Source of the DNA: an uncultured Rhodopila sp.
GTDB taxonomy: Bacteria; Pseudomonadota; Alphaproteobacteria; Acetobacterales; Acetobacteraceae
Length of the DNA stretch: 64,000 bases
Reading direction: 5' to 3'
Assembly: GCA_903932145.1 (NCBI GenBank)
Contig: CAIZFE010000101.1
Span: 122,917 to 186,916, forward strand
Shown here: piece after piece, positions 24,578-33,150 of the stretch
Numbering within the stretch: position 1 is the stretch's first letter
Layout of the letters: each line of letters opens with the position of its first letter
Notes under the pieces: generated by a model
The model's database searches: none
Told to the model about the DNA's origin: nothing
The model's input: only the letters and a program-made list of their open reading frames with translations
Translations under genes and position numbers: made by a program

Positions 24578-25321
24578 TTACCCTCCAGAGGCAGGCAGTA
24601 ATTTGTCGATCGTGTTCTGCTGGCGGTCGCCCTCGGCCTGCACGAGTTGGGTCACAAGTTGGAACTGGCGCAGATCGTTCATCATCCGCGTCACCTCCAT
24701 CACCGGCTGCACATTGGACCCTTCGATGGCCCCCTGGACGATGCCCGGAGAAGCGACCGCGGCGGTGGGGCCGCCGGCGACGAAATTGGTCGCGCCCTCC
24801 GCCCGCAGGGCCATCGGATCGGCCGGCTGCACGACCCCGATCTGGCCGATCGTGCCGTCGGGCGTGGACACCGAACCATCGCCGGAGATCGTCACCTGCG
24901 TGTCGGTCGACCCGATCTGAATCGGCTTGCCGTTCACATCCAGCACCGGGTTGCCGCTGCTATCCGCCAATGTGCCGTCCGGCAGAGGACCGAAGCGGCC
25001 GTCACGGGTCAGCCGCGGGCCGGCCGGTGTGTTGATGGTGAAGAAACCCTCGCCGCTCAGGGCAAGGTCGAACGGATTACCGGTGTGAGTGACCGTACCC
25101 GGCTGCGCCTCCCGGTATGTCGCGCGGTCCTGCGCATAGGTAATCGTATGACTTCCGGGGGTACGGGCGGTGTTGGGCTGCTGGTCGATCCAGTCGGCAA
25201 ACTGAACCCGCTCCGTCCGGAAACCCGGCGTGTTGGCGTTGGCGATATTGTTCGCCGTGATGTCCATGGCACGCTGCTGAGCAAGCAGGCGTGACGCGGC
25301 CAGTGAAGTGGTGATGTCCAT
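24578..25321 (-). CDS. flgF: Proximal rod protein FlgF
   Basis: The 247-residue protein is a proximal rod component. It starts MDITTSLAASRLLAQQRAMD, continues with ANNIANANTPGFRTERVQF, has the GEGFFTINTPAGPRLTRDG motif and ends with NVQPVMEVTRMMNDLRQFQL. ATG 25321 was chosen because FlgF proteins begin at this point; an in-frame GTG at 25351 would add ten residues. It heads the minus-strand flagellar unit, divergent from fliL across 279 bases that hold a CtrA-like site. Confidence 0.94.
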   Translation of the reverse strand: MDITTSLAASRLLAQQRAMDITANNIANANTPGFRTERVQFADWIDQQPNTARTPGSHTITYAQDRATYREAQPGTVTHTGNPFDLALSGEGFFTINTPAGPRLTRDGRFGPLPDGTLADSSGNPVLDVNGKPIQIGSTDTQVTISGDGSVSTPDGTIGQIGVVQPADPMALRAEGATNFVAGGPTAAVASPGIVQGAIEGSNVQPVMEVTRMMNDLRQFQLVTQLVQAEGDRQQNTIDKLLPASGG

Positions 25322-25561
25322 ATGGTATAATCCGAGACGTCCTGTCTCCACTACAGCAAACGGCGTGCCATGCCGCCCCTTTGCCTCAGGCCGTTGGAAT
25401 AGAACGCATTCACAAATGTCGCCCGGGTGTGCCGTGGCGGCATTTCCTACCCTCCGGCAATTTATGCCGGCCCACTATCGCTTCGTGCCGCGCCTTGAAC
25501 GTTTATCCGCAATGGCCGGTTGCACGAAAAAAGCAAAAAGATGTCGTTTATCCTGACGTCG

Positions 25562-25578
25562 TCAACCTTTCGTTAATA
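25562..25578 (+). promoter_or_regulatory. Candidate CtrA-binding site upstream of fliL
   Basis: TCAACC-TTTCG-TTAATA at 25562-25578 fits the CtrA consensus TTAA-N7-TTAA with one mismatch in the first half (TCAA). It lies 23 bases before the fliL ATG, within the 279-base gap shared with divergent flgF. The same TCAA-N7-TTAA arrangement occurs at 27169. No other clear motif was found in this gap. Confidence 0.5.
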
Positions 25579-25600
25579 CTTATCTGTCACTCTGGCTGGC

Positions 25601-26101
25601 ATGAGTTCATCCTCCCCCACCAAGGCCGGCGATCCGGACGCCGCGCCGGCGAAGAAGCGGGCCAAGGCAAGATTGATCCTGATCGCCGCGCCGGTCGTTC
25701 TTCTGCTGGCCGGTGCCGGTCTATGGTTCAGTGGCGTCCTGCCACACCTGCTGGGTATCGATAAGCATGTCGAACACGCGGAAGAGTCCGTCAGGCCGCC
25801 CGGCTATGTCGATATGCCGGAAATGATAGCGAACCTGAACAGCACGTCGCACAAGCCCGGCTACGTGAAGCTGACGGTTCGCATCGAAGTGCCGAAACCC
25901 GAGGACGCGGAGAGGGTCAAGGCCGCGATGCCCCGGCTTCAGGACCTGATGCAGACTTATCTGCGCGAAATGCGGCCCGAGGAACTACGCGGCTCCGCGG
26001 GAACCTATCGGCTGCGAGAGGAACTTCTGGTCCGAGCGAATGCCGCCGTGGCACCGGTCAAGATCAGCGACATACTGTTTACCCAGATGCTGGTGCAATG
26101 A
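25601..26101 (+). CDS. fliL: Flagellar basal-body protein FliL
   Basis: The 166-residue protein sits in the inner membrane beside the stator. It has a polar N-terminus with basic AKKRAKARLIL, one TM helix at about 24-44, and a periplasmic domain with YVDMPEMIANLNS, PGYVKLTVRIEV and the C-terminal VKISDILFTQMLVQ, typical of FliL. It overlaps fliM by four bases (ATGA). It starts the plus-strand flagellar and chemotaxis unit. Confidence 0.95.
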   Translation: MSSSSPTKAGDPDAAPAKKRAKARLILIAAPVVLLLAGAGLWFSGVLPHLLGIDKHVEHAEESVRPPGYVDMPEMIANLNSTSHKPGYVKLTVRIEVPKPEDAERVKAAMPRLQDLMQTYLREMRPEELRGSAGTYRLREELLVRANAAVAPVKISDILFTQMLVQ

Positions 26102-27162
26102 GCGAAACGCAGGATCAATCCGACGACGATCTCGCCGCCGCATGGGGTGCCGCAACCGATAACCAAACGCCGGTGGACGCCGCACAGGCAGCGCGCGAAC
26201 TCAATCAATCTGAAATCGATAACCTGCTTGGTTTCGACACCGGCCCGGCGGACGGTGAAGCCCGCACCGGAATGCAAAAGATCATCAGTTCCGGCCTCGT
26301 GTCTTACGAACGCCTACCGATGCTGGAGATCGTCTTCGACCGTCTGGTGCGCATCATGTCCACCAGTTTGCGCAATTTCACCTCCGACAATGTCGAAGTG
26401 GGCATAGACAACATTCTGTCGTTGCGGTTCGGCGACTATCTGAACTCCATTCCGCTGCCCGCCATGCTGGCGGTGTTTAAGGCGGAGGAATGGGACAATC
26501 ACGGCCTGATGGTGATCGATTCGGCTATGATCTACTCGATCGTCGATGTCCTGCTGGGAGGACGCCGCGGAACGGCGGCGATGCGGATCGAAGGCCGCCC
26601 CTACACCTCCATCGAGCGCAGCCTGGTCGAGCGATTGATCGAGGTCGTGCTGTCCGACCTGTCCACCAGCTTCGATCCGCTGTGCCCGGTCACGTTCCGG
26701 TTCGAGCGCCTGGAGGTCAATCCCCGCTTCGCCACCATCAGCCGGCTGTCAAACGCCGCGATTCTGGCCCGGCTTCGCATCGATATGGAGGATCGCGGCG
26801 GTCGTGTTGAACTGTTGCTGCCCTACGCGACACTGGAACCTGTCCGGGAACTTCTGTTGCAACAATTCATGGGCGAAAAATTCGGCCGCGACTCCATCTG
26901 GGAAACTCATTTGGCCGAACAACTCTGGCATACCGAAGTAGAACTGTCGGTGGTCCTGGATGAGCAAACCATGCGCCTGGCGGATGTGATCGCGTTTAAG
27001 CCCGGGCAGCAACTGTTGCTGAACACTGTCCCCGGCGGCGCGGTGTCCGTCCGTTGCGGATCGGTGGCGTTGTTCGAGGGCCGTATGGGGCAAAAAAACA
27101 ACAATGTGGCGGTCAAGATCGAACGCGAACTGATTCGCCCCGCCTCGCCAGATCGTTTCTAG
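26098..27162 (+). CDS. fliM: Flagellar motor switch protein FliM
   Basis: The 354-residue protein is part of the C ring and binds phosphorylated CheY. The CheY-binding motif LNQSEIDNLLGF lies at about 35-46; then come SYERLPMLEIVFDRLVRIMS, GDYLNSIPLPAMLAVF, and the middle-domain motif MVIDSAMIYSIVDVLLGG. The C-terminal SpoA domain includes LADVIAFKPGQQLLLN. The N-terminal part is longer than in E. coli. It follows fliL with a four-base overlap. fliG and fliN are not in the window. Confidence 0.97.
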   Translation: MSETQDQSDDDLAAAWGAATDNQTPVDAAQAARELNQSEIDNLLGFDTGPADGEARTGMQKIISSGLVSYERLPMLEIVFDRLVRIMSTSLRNFTSDNVEVGIDNILSLRFGDYLNSIPLPAMLAVFKAEEWDNHGLMVIDSAMIYSIVDVLLGGRRGTAAMRIEGRPYTSIERSLVERLIEVVLSDLSTSFDPLCPVTFRFERLEVNPRFATISRLSNAAILARLRIDMEDRGGRVELLLPYATLEPVRELLLQQFMGEKFGRDSIWETHLAEQLWHTEVELSVVLDEQTMRLADVIAFKPGQQLLLNTVPGGAVSVRCGSVALFEGRMGQKNNNVAVKIERELIRPASPDRF

Positions 27163-27168
27163 ATTTTA

Positions 27169-27185
27169 TCAACCATTTATTAACC
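27169..27185 (+). promoter_or_regulatory. Candidate CtrA-binding site upstream of the DUF6468 gene
   Basis: TCAACC-ATTTA-TTAACC at 27169-27185 matches TTAACC-N5-TTAACC at 11 of 12 fixed positions. It is in the 36-base gap between fliM and the next gene, so it could make the motE-cheY-cheZ part a separately controlled unit. Confidence 0.55.
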
Positions 27186-27198
27186 TTTAACCGGCACG

Positions 27199-27642
27199 AT
27201 GCACCTCATGGAATGGACCCTCGAAATCGTTCTCGTCGTCCTGCTGGGCGCAACCCTGTTTCAGGCCATCCGGCTGGAACGCGAGCTGGGGGTTCTGAAG
27301 CGTGACCGGTCCTCGTTGGAATCGCTGGTGGCGGGTTTCAATGCCAGCACGCACCAGGCGGAAACCAGTATCCAACATTTGCGGGCGACGGCGGATGGGG
27401 CGGGCAGGCAAATCGAAAGCCAATTGGGTCAATCCGTCTCGTTAAAGGACGATATCGCTTACCTGACAGAGCGCGGCGAGCGGCTTGCCGACAGGTTGGA
27501 CAGCCTGGTACGCGCGGCGCGGCCGTTGGCGCAGGACCGTTCGCTCAGCCCGGCCGCCGGTCGTGCGCCGGATGCCCGGCCGGCAACGGACGGCAGTCAG
27601 ATTGAACGTGATCTGATGCAGGCATTGCGGATGGCCCGATGA
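27199..27642 (+). CDS. DUF6468 flagellar-cluster membrane protein
   Basis: The 147-residue protein has one N-terminal TM helix (LEIVLVVLLGATLFQAIRLE) and a cytoplasmic, mostly helical, charged tail with coiled-coil character (RDRSSLESLVAGFNAST, later ERGERLADRLDSLVRA). This matches DUF6468, found next to fliM or motE in alphaproteobacterial flagellar clusters. Its stop overlaps the start of the MotE-like gene by four bases. A second ATG at 27208 (MEWTLEI) is possible. No biochemical role is known; a structural or assembly role near the motor is inferred. Confidence 0.75.
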   Translation: MHLMEWTLEIVLVVLLGATLFQAIRLERELGVLKRDRSSLESLVAGFNASTHQAETSIQHLRATADGAGRQIESQLGQSVSLKDDIAYLTERGERLADRLDSLVRAARPLAQDRSLSPAAGRAPDARPATDGSQIERDLMQALRMAR

Positions 27643-28334
27643 CGCTGAAAATTCCAGCGCCACGCTTGCTGCCCGCCACGATCCTGACCCTGGCGGCCGT
27701 GTTGGTGTTGAAGTGCGGCGTGCTGGTGCAGGCCGCGATCACCCATCGTCCGCGCCCTGACAGCCTGATCGTCGCGGCGGCCCGGGCCGCGGGTTCGGAC
27801 GCCTCGAAAGAGCACACCAAACCAGCCGCCCCGCCGGCCAATGGAGAGCAAAAAATCCCGGTGCAATCCGCTGCGGAGCCGGTCAAGGAAGGCCCGCCAC
27901 CGGTTTCGGCCAGTGAAAAAGCGCTTCTGCAAGACCTCCGGCAGCGGCGCCAGGAACTGGATGCGCGCGCCGACGCGGTGGCGACGCGGGAATCGTTGCT
28001 GCTGGCCACGGAGCAAAAACTGGCCGGGCGGGTGTCGGAGTTGCAAAGTCTGCAAAAGCGGCTGGAAGGCCTTGATTCGGCGCAAAAACAGAAAGAGGAC
28101 GCCGGCTGGCAAGGTCTCGTCAAACTCTACGAGGCGATGAAGCCCAAGGATGCCGCGACGATTTTTAATGAGCTGTCGATGCCGGTTCTGTTGCCGGTAC
28201 TCGACCGGATGAAAGAGGCCAAGGCCGCATCGGTCATGGCCGCCATGAACCCGGACAAGGCGCGCGAAGTAACGGCGGAGCTGGCGCAGTTGCGTACCCG
28301 CCGGGACGCCAGGACCACGCCTCCCGGTGGGTGA
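27639..28334 (+). CDS. MotE-like flagellar stator chaperone
   Basis: The 231-residue protein has an N-terminal signal anchor (PATILTLAAVLVLKCGVLV), a Pro/Ala-rich linker, a long coiled coil (ALLQDLRQRRQELDARADAV through about residue 155), and a C-terminal MgtE-N-like domain: LVKLYEAMKPKDAATIFNEL, then PVLDRMKEAKAASVMAAMNP. This is the architecture of MotE, the periplasmic chaperone of MotC in rhizobia. No motA, motB or motC gene is near. It is coupled to the DUF6468 gene by a four-base overlap. Confidence 0.82.
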   Translation: MTLKIPAPRLLPATILTLAAVLVLKCGVLVQAAITHRPRPDSLIVAAARAAGSDASKEHTKPAAPPANGEQKIPVQSAAEPVKEGPPPVSASEKALLQDLRQRRQELDARADAVATRESLLLATEQKLAGRVSELQSLQKRLEGLDSAQKQKEDAGWQGLVKLYEAMKPKDAATIFNELSMPVLLPVLDRMKEAKAASVMAAMNPDKAREVTAELAQLRTRRDARTTPPGG

Positions 28335-28357
28335 ACGACGTAACAAGGAGAGTCACA

Positions 28358-28744
28358 ATGACCATCGACAAATCCATGAATATTCTGATCGTGGATGACT
28401 ACAAGACGATGCTGCGGATTATCCGCAACCTGCTGAAGCAGATCGACTTCAACAACGTCGAGGAAGCGTCCGACGGCACCGAAGCCTTGTCGAAACTACG
28501 CGGCGGCAATTACGGCCTGATCATCAGCGACTGGAACATGGCTCCGATGACCGGCCTGCAATTGCTACAGGAGGTGCGGGCCGACCACCGCCTGAAAACG
28601 ACGCCGTTCATTATGATTACCGCCGAGAGCAAGACGGAAAACGTCGTCGCGGCCAAGGCCGCAGGCGTCTCCAACTACATCGTCAAACCGTTCAATGCGG
28701 AAACGCTGAAGGACAAAATCGAGAAAGTGCTGGCTCATGCTTGA
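28358..28744 (+). CDS. cheY: Chemotaxis response regulator CheY
   Basis: The 128-residue single receiver domain carries the full phosphorylation set: acidic Asp13-Asp14 (LIVDDY), phospho-acceptor Asp58 (ISDWNM), Thr88 (MITAES) and Lys110 (YIVKPF). It would be phosphorylated by CheA and bind FliM. AAGGAG at 28345-28350 lies seven bases before the ATG at 28358, which decides this start over ATG 28331. cheZ starts eight bases before its stop. No cheA, cheW or receptor gene is in the window. Confidence 0.95.
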   Translation: MTIDKSMNILIVDDYKTMLRIIRNLLKQIDFNNVEEASDGTEALSKLRGGNYGLIISDWNMAPMTGLQLLQEVRADHRLKTTPFIMITAESKTENVVAAKAAGVSNYIVKPFNAETLKDKIEKVLAHA

Positions 28745-29387
28745 TGTTCCGGAAGATGGCCGCCTGAGCGGTCTCGACGCGTTAAAGCAAAAACTGGCTT
28801 CGATCCGGGAACAACAACTCGGCATCGAGGCCGGACTGGTTACGGAGGTAGTACGGGCGGTGTTAACAACCATCAGCGACGACCTGACGGCGAAGGAGGC
28901 AGCCCTGCTGCGCGAGGTCGAGGAACTCGGGCGCACCATCGCCAGCGCGAAGTCGGATATCGCCGCGCTGCGGGTCGATGACATTAATGACCACGACATC
29001 CCGTTCGCCACCGATGAACTGGATGCGATCGTCGAGCACACCGCGCATGCGACGAATGCGATCCTGGAAAGTTGCGAGATGCTGGACGAGGTATCCGCGA
29101 CGCTCAGTGGTGACCCAGCGGCGAAACTTCAGGCCGCGACGACGAAGATTTACGAAGCCTGCAGCTTCCAGGACATCACCGGCCAGCGGATCACCAAGGT
29201 TGTTACGACGCTAAAGGCGATTGAACAAAAGGTCGTCCATATCATCGGCACCTTCGGACCGTCTGTCGAATTGGTAACGCGGACGCTACAACCCGTCACC
29301 AATGAGGCGGACCTGCTGAACGGCCCACAGTTGCCGGCACAGGCAATGGATCAGTCGGACATCGACAAGCTGTTGGCCGATTTCTGA
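28737..29387 (+). CDS. cheZ: CheY-P phosphatase CheZ
   Basis: The 216-residue, mainly helical protein has the CheZ active-site signature ACSFQDITGQRITKVV at about 140-155, which includes the catalytic Gln, and ends in SDIDKLLADF, the C-terminal CheY-binding helix. It would dephosphorylate CheY-P. It overlaps cheY by eight bases, a strong functional link. The 1015-residue exported protein starts on the base after its stop codon. Alphaproteobacterial CheZ proteins are shorter and diverged, as here. Confidence 0.88.
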   Translation: MLDVPEDGRLSGLDALKQKLASIREQQLGIEAGLVTEVVRAVLTTISDDLTAKEAALLREVEELGRTIASAKSDIAALRVDDINDHDIPFATDELDAIVEHTAHATNAILESCEMLDEVSATLSGDPAAKLQAATTKIYEACSFQDITGQRITKVVTTLKAIEQKVVHIIGTFGPSVELVTRTLQPVTNEADLLNGPQLPAQAMDQSDIDKLLADF

Positions 29388-32300
29388 ATGCTCGATCTCC
29401 GGACCGCGCGCATCGTCGCGGCCCTGGTGGCGATCACGTCGGCCGCGGCGCGCGATGCGGCGGCTGACGACCCTTTGGTGAACCGAACCTCTGTCCGGTC
29501 AGGCAATCATCCGGACTTCGGGCGGGTTGTTGTCGATACGACCAGGCAGGCCGGATATCGCATCGAACAGGACGGCGATCACGTCGTGGTGCGTTTTGAT
29601 GACGGCGTCTCATTGGGGACTCCGCCTGCCCTGCCCCGCAACGTGACCGAGATCAAAACCAGCGGCGCAATCGCCGAACTGACATTGAAACATGGTGCGG
29701 TATTGCATGCCACGCGGTTGGGAGGCCGTGTGGTGCTCGACGCGTTGGACCCTTCAGGCAAGGCCCCGGTGCCGCCAAAGCGTGTTGCGGCTCGGCCGGC
29801 ACCATCCGGAACAACCGAGCGGGCAGGCGATGGACACGCGCCAGCCGCGCTGTCCGGGGGGAAAGCGCCGGGGGGTGTCGCTGGCGCGCCAGCGGACAAC
29901 CAGCAAGCGGCACAACCGCAACGGGACACTGACCACGCGCCGCTTATCGCGGCAAAGGGCGCGGACGATCGGCCCGCGGCGATGCAGAAGCCTCCTCCGC
30001 TGACGACTGTAGAACCCCCGGCACGTCCGATGACCGCCGAGCGTGTCCCGGTCGAGGCGCAACCACTCCCGCCAACCGCTGCACAGCCAGCGGAAGCGGC
30101 GGCCCGACCTACCGTTCCGCCAGAGAATGCGGTCCCCCTCGGACTACGGGTTCGCCGCGTCAAACTGCCCAAGGACATGGACGGATCGGCGATCCTGGTG
30201 CCGTTCGACGCGGCGACCGCGGCGGCGGCGTTTCAAACAGCGCGTGCCACATACCTCGCGTTCGACGAGCGGCGTCCGGTCGATCTGGCGGCGCTGCGAG
30301 ACGATCCTGTGTTCGGCGACGCCTCCGTCCAGCTTCTGCCCAACGGCACTCTGTTGCGTATCGCACTGCCGGCGGGACGGTCCATCGCCCTGACACCGAT
30401 GCCGCAAGGCTGGCGTATCGCCGCACTGACGGCCGCACCCGAACGGCATCCCATTGTCGCGGCGCTTACTGACGGACACATGGCTTTGGCCGCCGACCAG
30501 CCGGGTAGCGTGCTCAACATGGCTGATCCTGATACCGGGACAACCCTACTGGTCGGCACTCAGCATCGCCCCGGCCAAGGTGTTCCGCACTACCGGCGCA
30601 GCGCCGTGTTCATCATGCGCCCCACCATCCAAGGCATCGTGATCGAACCGCTGTCCGACGCGATCGACCTTCGACCCGCGCCGGCCGGGTTCACCCTGAC
30701 TGGTGGACCGACGGGTCTGCTTCTGTCCGCCGCCATCGGCGCCACCGATCTGCTGATGGACGCCTCCCGTCTGACCAGGCGATTGACGCTGTCGGCGATG
30801 CCGGCCGACCTGACGATCCAGCAGGCGATCAAACAACTGGCCACGGCCGCCGCCACTTTGCCCGGGGCGCGTGGTCCCAAACATCGTTCGGTCGCCCAGA
30901 CCCTTCTGACGCTCGGTTTTTCCGCTGAGGCCGAAGCATTGCTGCACGTGACAGCCGAACAGGACCCGCGAGAAGCCGCATCGGCCGACACACGAACCTT
31001 GACCGCCGTGGCCGCGCTGTTAGCGGACCGGCCGGATGAGGCCGCCTCCTTGTCCGACCCGGACCTGGATGGTTCGGATGAGATCGCCTTCTGGCGCGCG
31101 GTACGTCAGGCGATGCGGGACGAAGGCTCTCCGGCCGCCGCCGCGGTGTTCGCGACGACCGCGCCGCTGATGGCGCAATATCCCGGGCCAATGCGTGCGA
31201 AGCTGCTGCCGATGGTGGTCGAAACCATGATCCAGGGGGGAGAAATCGCTCCGGCAGCGCGCCTGCTGAACGCATACAAGGACTCCCCCAAATTGGCCTA
31301 CGCGCGCGCGCTGATGCGTCAGGCGGAGGGCAACACCGGTGAGGCTTTGGCCATGCTGGACGCGCTCGCCGCCGGCCACGACCAGTTTGACCGCGCCCGT
31401 GCCGCGGTTCGGGCAGTCGAATTGCGGCTGGCGGCAGGAACCATCGACAAGACACAGGCAGCCGATGCACTGGACAAGTTGCTCTATGCATGGCGCGGCG
31501 ACGGGCGGGAGCTTGGGTTGCGCCAACTCATAGCCGAACTGCGGGGCCAAACCGGTACATGGCGGGCTGCGCTGGCGACACTGCGGCAGGCGGAGACGGA
31601 TTTTCCGGAACAGGCCGCCTCCATCCACCAGCGGCTACAGGACATGTTCGCCGGGATGGTGCGCGACGAGGGCACCAGCCACATTCCGCCCATCGAATTC
31701 GTCTCCATGGTGGACGAAAACGCTGACCTGGCCCCCGAAACCAGCGATGACGAAGTCCCGGTCGAGCAGGCGCTGGCGGATCGGTTAGCGGCCCTGGATC
31801 TCCCTGGCAGAGCGAAACCGGTGCTGGACAAATTGCTGCGGTCGGCGAAATCGGACATCCCGAAAGCGCGGTATGGCGCCAGCCTTGCGACGTTGGCGTC
31901 GCGAGAGGGCAACGATGTCGCCGCGCGCGAGGTATTGAACGCCTCGGATGCACATGTACTGCCGCCGGATTTGGCGGAGCAGCGCGCAATCCTGCTGGCC
32001 GGGGCGGTTGCACGCCTTGGCAACCCCTCCGAGGCCGCCGGACTATTGGCGCCTTTCAACAGCACTCCGGCGATGGAAGCCCGGGCGCAGATCTTGGAGG
32101 CCGGCGGCATATGGGCGGAGGCGGCGAAGGTCTGGACGGACATCGTGGCCGCGACGGTGGCGGCGGCCGGCCTATTGGATGATGCCGCGGCGCGAACCGT
32201 GCTTCGACTGGCGACCGCAACAGCCCGCGCGGGCGACGATGCCAGCCTGGCTGAACTTCGCCTGAAATACGGCGGTCGGTTCATCCCCGGTCCGGTTGGC

Positions 32301-32435
32301 GATCTGTTTCGTGTGCTGACCGCCGAGCCGATTCGGACCTCAGCCGACCTCGAGCGTTCGCATCAGGAAACCAGTCTCGCCGCGACATTGCCCGGCGGGT
32401 TAAAGGCGCTGCCTGCGATTGTGACAATACGCTGA
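29388..32435 (+). CDS. Large exported TPR-like protein of the chemotaxis operon, unknown function
   Basis: The 1015-residue protein has a signal-like N-terminus (ARIVAALVAITSAAARDAAA), a domain at about 35-120 reminiscent of AMIN folds (GRVVVDTTRQAGYRI, then DHVVVRFDDG), a disordered Pro/Ala linker (about 125-245), a beta-rich domain (about 250-480), and helical repeats to the end that resemble tetratricopeptide repeats (for example LLTLGFSAEAEALLHVTAEQ and LYAWRGDGRELGLRQLIAEL). It begins directly after cheZ, so it belongs to that operon. I do not recognise a named family. A periplasmic scaffold for the flagellar base or pole is a reasonable guess, nothing more. Confidence 0.7.
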   Translation: MLDLRTARIVAALVAITSAAARDAAADDPLVNRTSVRSGNHPDFGRVVVDTTRQAGYRIEQDGDHVVVRFDDGVSLGTPPALPRNVTEIKTSGAIAELTLKHGAVLHATRLGGRVVLDALDPSGKAPVPPKRVAARPAPSGTTERAGDGHAPAALSGGKAPGGVAGAPADNQQAAQPQRDTDHAPLIAAKGADDRPAAMQKPPPLTTVEPPARPMTAERVPVEAQPLPPTAAQPAEAAARPTVPPENAVPLGLRVRRVKLPKDMDGSAILVPFDAATAAAAFQTARATYLAFDERRPVDLAALRDDPVFGDASVQLLPNGTLLRIALPAGRSIALTPMPQGWRIAALTAAPERHPIVAALTDGHMALAADQPGSVLNMADPDTGTTLLVGTQHRPGQGVPHYRRSAVFIMRPTIQGIVIEPLSDAIDLRPAPAGFTLTGGPTGLLLSAAIGATDLLMDASRLTRRLTLSAMPADLTIQQAIKQLATAAATLPGARGPKHRSVAQTLLTLGFSAEAEALLHVTAEQDPREAASADTRTLTAVAALLADRPDEAASLSDPDLDGSDEIAFWRAVRQAMRDEGSPAAAAVFATTAPLMAQYPGPMRAKLLPMVVETMIQGGEIAPAARLLNAYKDSPKLAYARALMRQAEGNTGEALAMLDALAAGHDQFDRARAAVRAVELRLAAGTIDKTQAADALDKLLYAWRGDGRELGLRQLIAELRGQTGTWRAALATLRQAETDFPEQAASIHQRLQDMFAGMVRDEGTSHIPPIEFVSMVDENADLAPETSDDEVPVEQALADRLAALDLPGRAKPVLDKLLRSAKSDIPKARYGASLATLASREGNDVAAREVLNASDAHVLPPDLAEQRAILLAGAVARLGNPSEAAGLLAPFNSTPAMEARAQILEAGGIWAEAAKVWTDIVAATVAAAGLLDDAAARTVLRLATATARAGDDASLAELRLKYGGRFIPGPVGDLFRVLTAEPIRTSADLERSHQETSLAATLPGGLKALPAIVTIR

Positions 32436-32479
32436 ACGTTTCGCGGATGCGGTATGCGATTTTGGCGCGGCTAAGGCCA

Positions 32480-32508
32480 AAAAGAGGCTTGCGCCCCACC
32501 CCTCTTTT
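32480..32508 (+). terminator. Probable terminator of the flagellar/chemotaxis unit
   Basis: AAAAGAGG (32480-32487) pairs with CCTCTTTT (32501-32508) across a 13-base loop, 45 bases past the stop of the large exported protein. T-runs occur on both strands, so it may act in both directions. A second hairpin (CCGCC/GGCGG, 32521-32549) lies between it and speD. Confidence 0.55.
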
Positions 32509-32598
32509 CATCATGTTCCGCCGCCTTGGCCCAAGGGGACAGCGGGCGGTTTTCGCGCGTACTGTCCAACAGGCCGTCTACTGGTAGGAGGGTACGCG

Positions 32599-33078
32599 AT
32601 GAACGCACTCAGCCCACTGGGGATGGTCTCGGAAATTCCGAGCAGCAACCAGATGCAGTCCGACGCTGAGCGGGCAATTTCCGATGATTCGGACATGGAA
32701 GTCCAGAAGGACTATTTCGTCGAGAAGGATGGCGTCAAGTTCGCCGGCACTCACCTGCTGATCGATCTTTGGGGCGCCACGAATCTCTGCGATCCGGATC
32801 ATATCGACCGGGCGCTGCGCGAAGCCGCGGAAGCGGCGGGTGCAACGATTCTGCATAGTCATTTCCATCACTTCTCGCCGAATGGCGGGGTCAGCGGTGT
32901 GCTGGTGCTGGCGGAGAGTCACATCTCGATCCACACATGGCCGGAGCGCGATTTCGCCGCGATCGACATCTTCATGTGCGGCGCGTGCAATCCCTATCGT
33001 GGGATTACCGCGTTGAAGGCGGCCTTCAAGCCGGCCTCGATCAACCTGGGTGAACAACGGCGCGGCCTGATCGCCTGA
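32599..33078 (+). CDS. speD: S-adenosylmethionine decarboxylase proenzyme SpeD
   Basis: SpeD makes decarboxylated SAM, the aminopropyl donor for spermidine. The 159-residue proenzyme has the class 1 self-cleavage site LAESHISIHTWPE; cleavage before Ser107 gives the pyruvoyl group. Other conserved parts are GTHLLIDLWGA, ILHSHFHHF and DIFMCGACNP. It has about 35 more N-terminal residues than the shortest family members. TAGGAGGG lies just before the ATG. speE follows after 72 bases. Confidence 0.96.
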   Translation: MNALSPLGMVSEIPSSNQMQSDAERAISDDSDMEVQKDYFVEKDGVKFAGTHLLIDLWGATNLCDPDHIDRALREAAEAAGATILHSHFHHFSPNGGVSGVLVLAESHISIHTWPERDFAAIDIFMCGACNPYRGITALKAAFKPASINLGEQRRGLIA

Positions 33079-33103
33079 TCGTCCGCCTGACCGATTGACG
33101 ACC

Positions 33104-33131
33104 GACGGCTCGGGCGAAAGTCCGGGCCGTC
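33104..33131 (+). other. Hairpin between speD and speE
   Basis: GACGGC (33104-33109) pairs with GCCGTC (33126-33131), with an inner CGG/CCG pair around GCGAAAGT. There is no T-run, so it is more likely an mRNA stability or partial-readthrough element than a full terminator. It lies 20 bases before the speE ATG. Confidence 0.4.
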
Positions 33132-33150
33132 GCTGTATGGAGCGACACCA

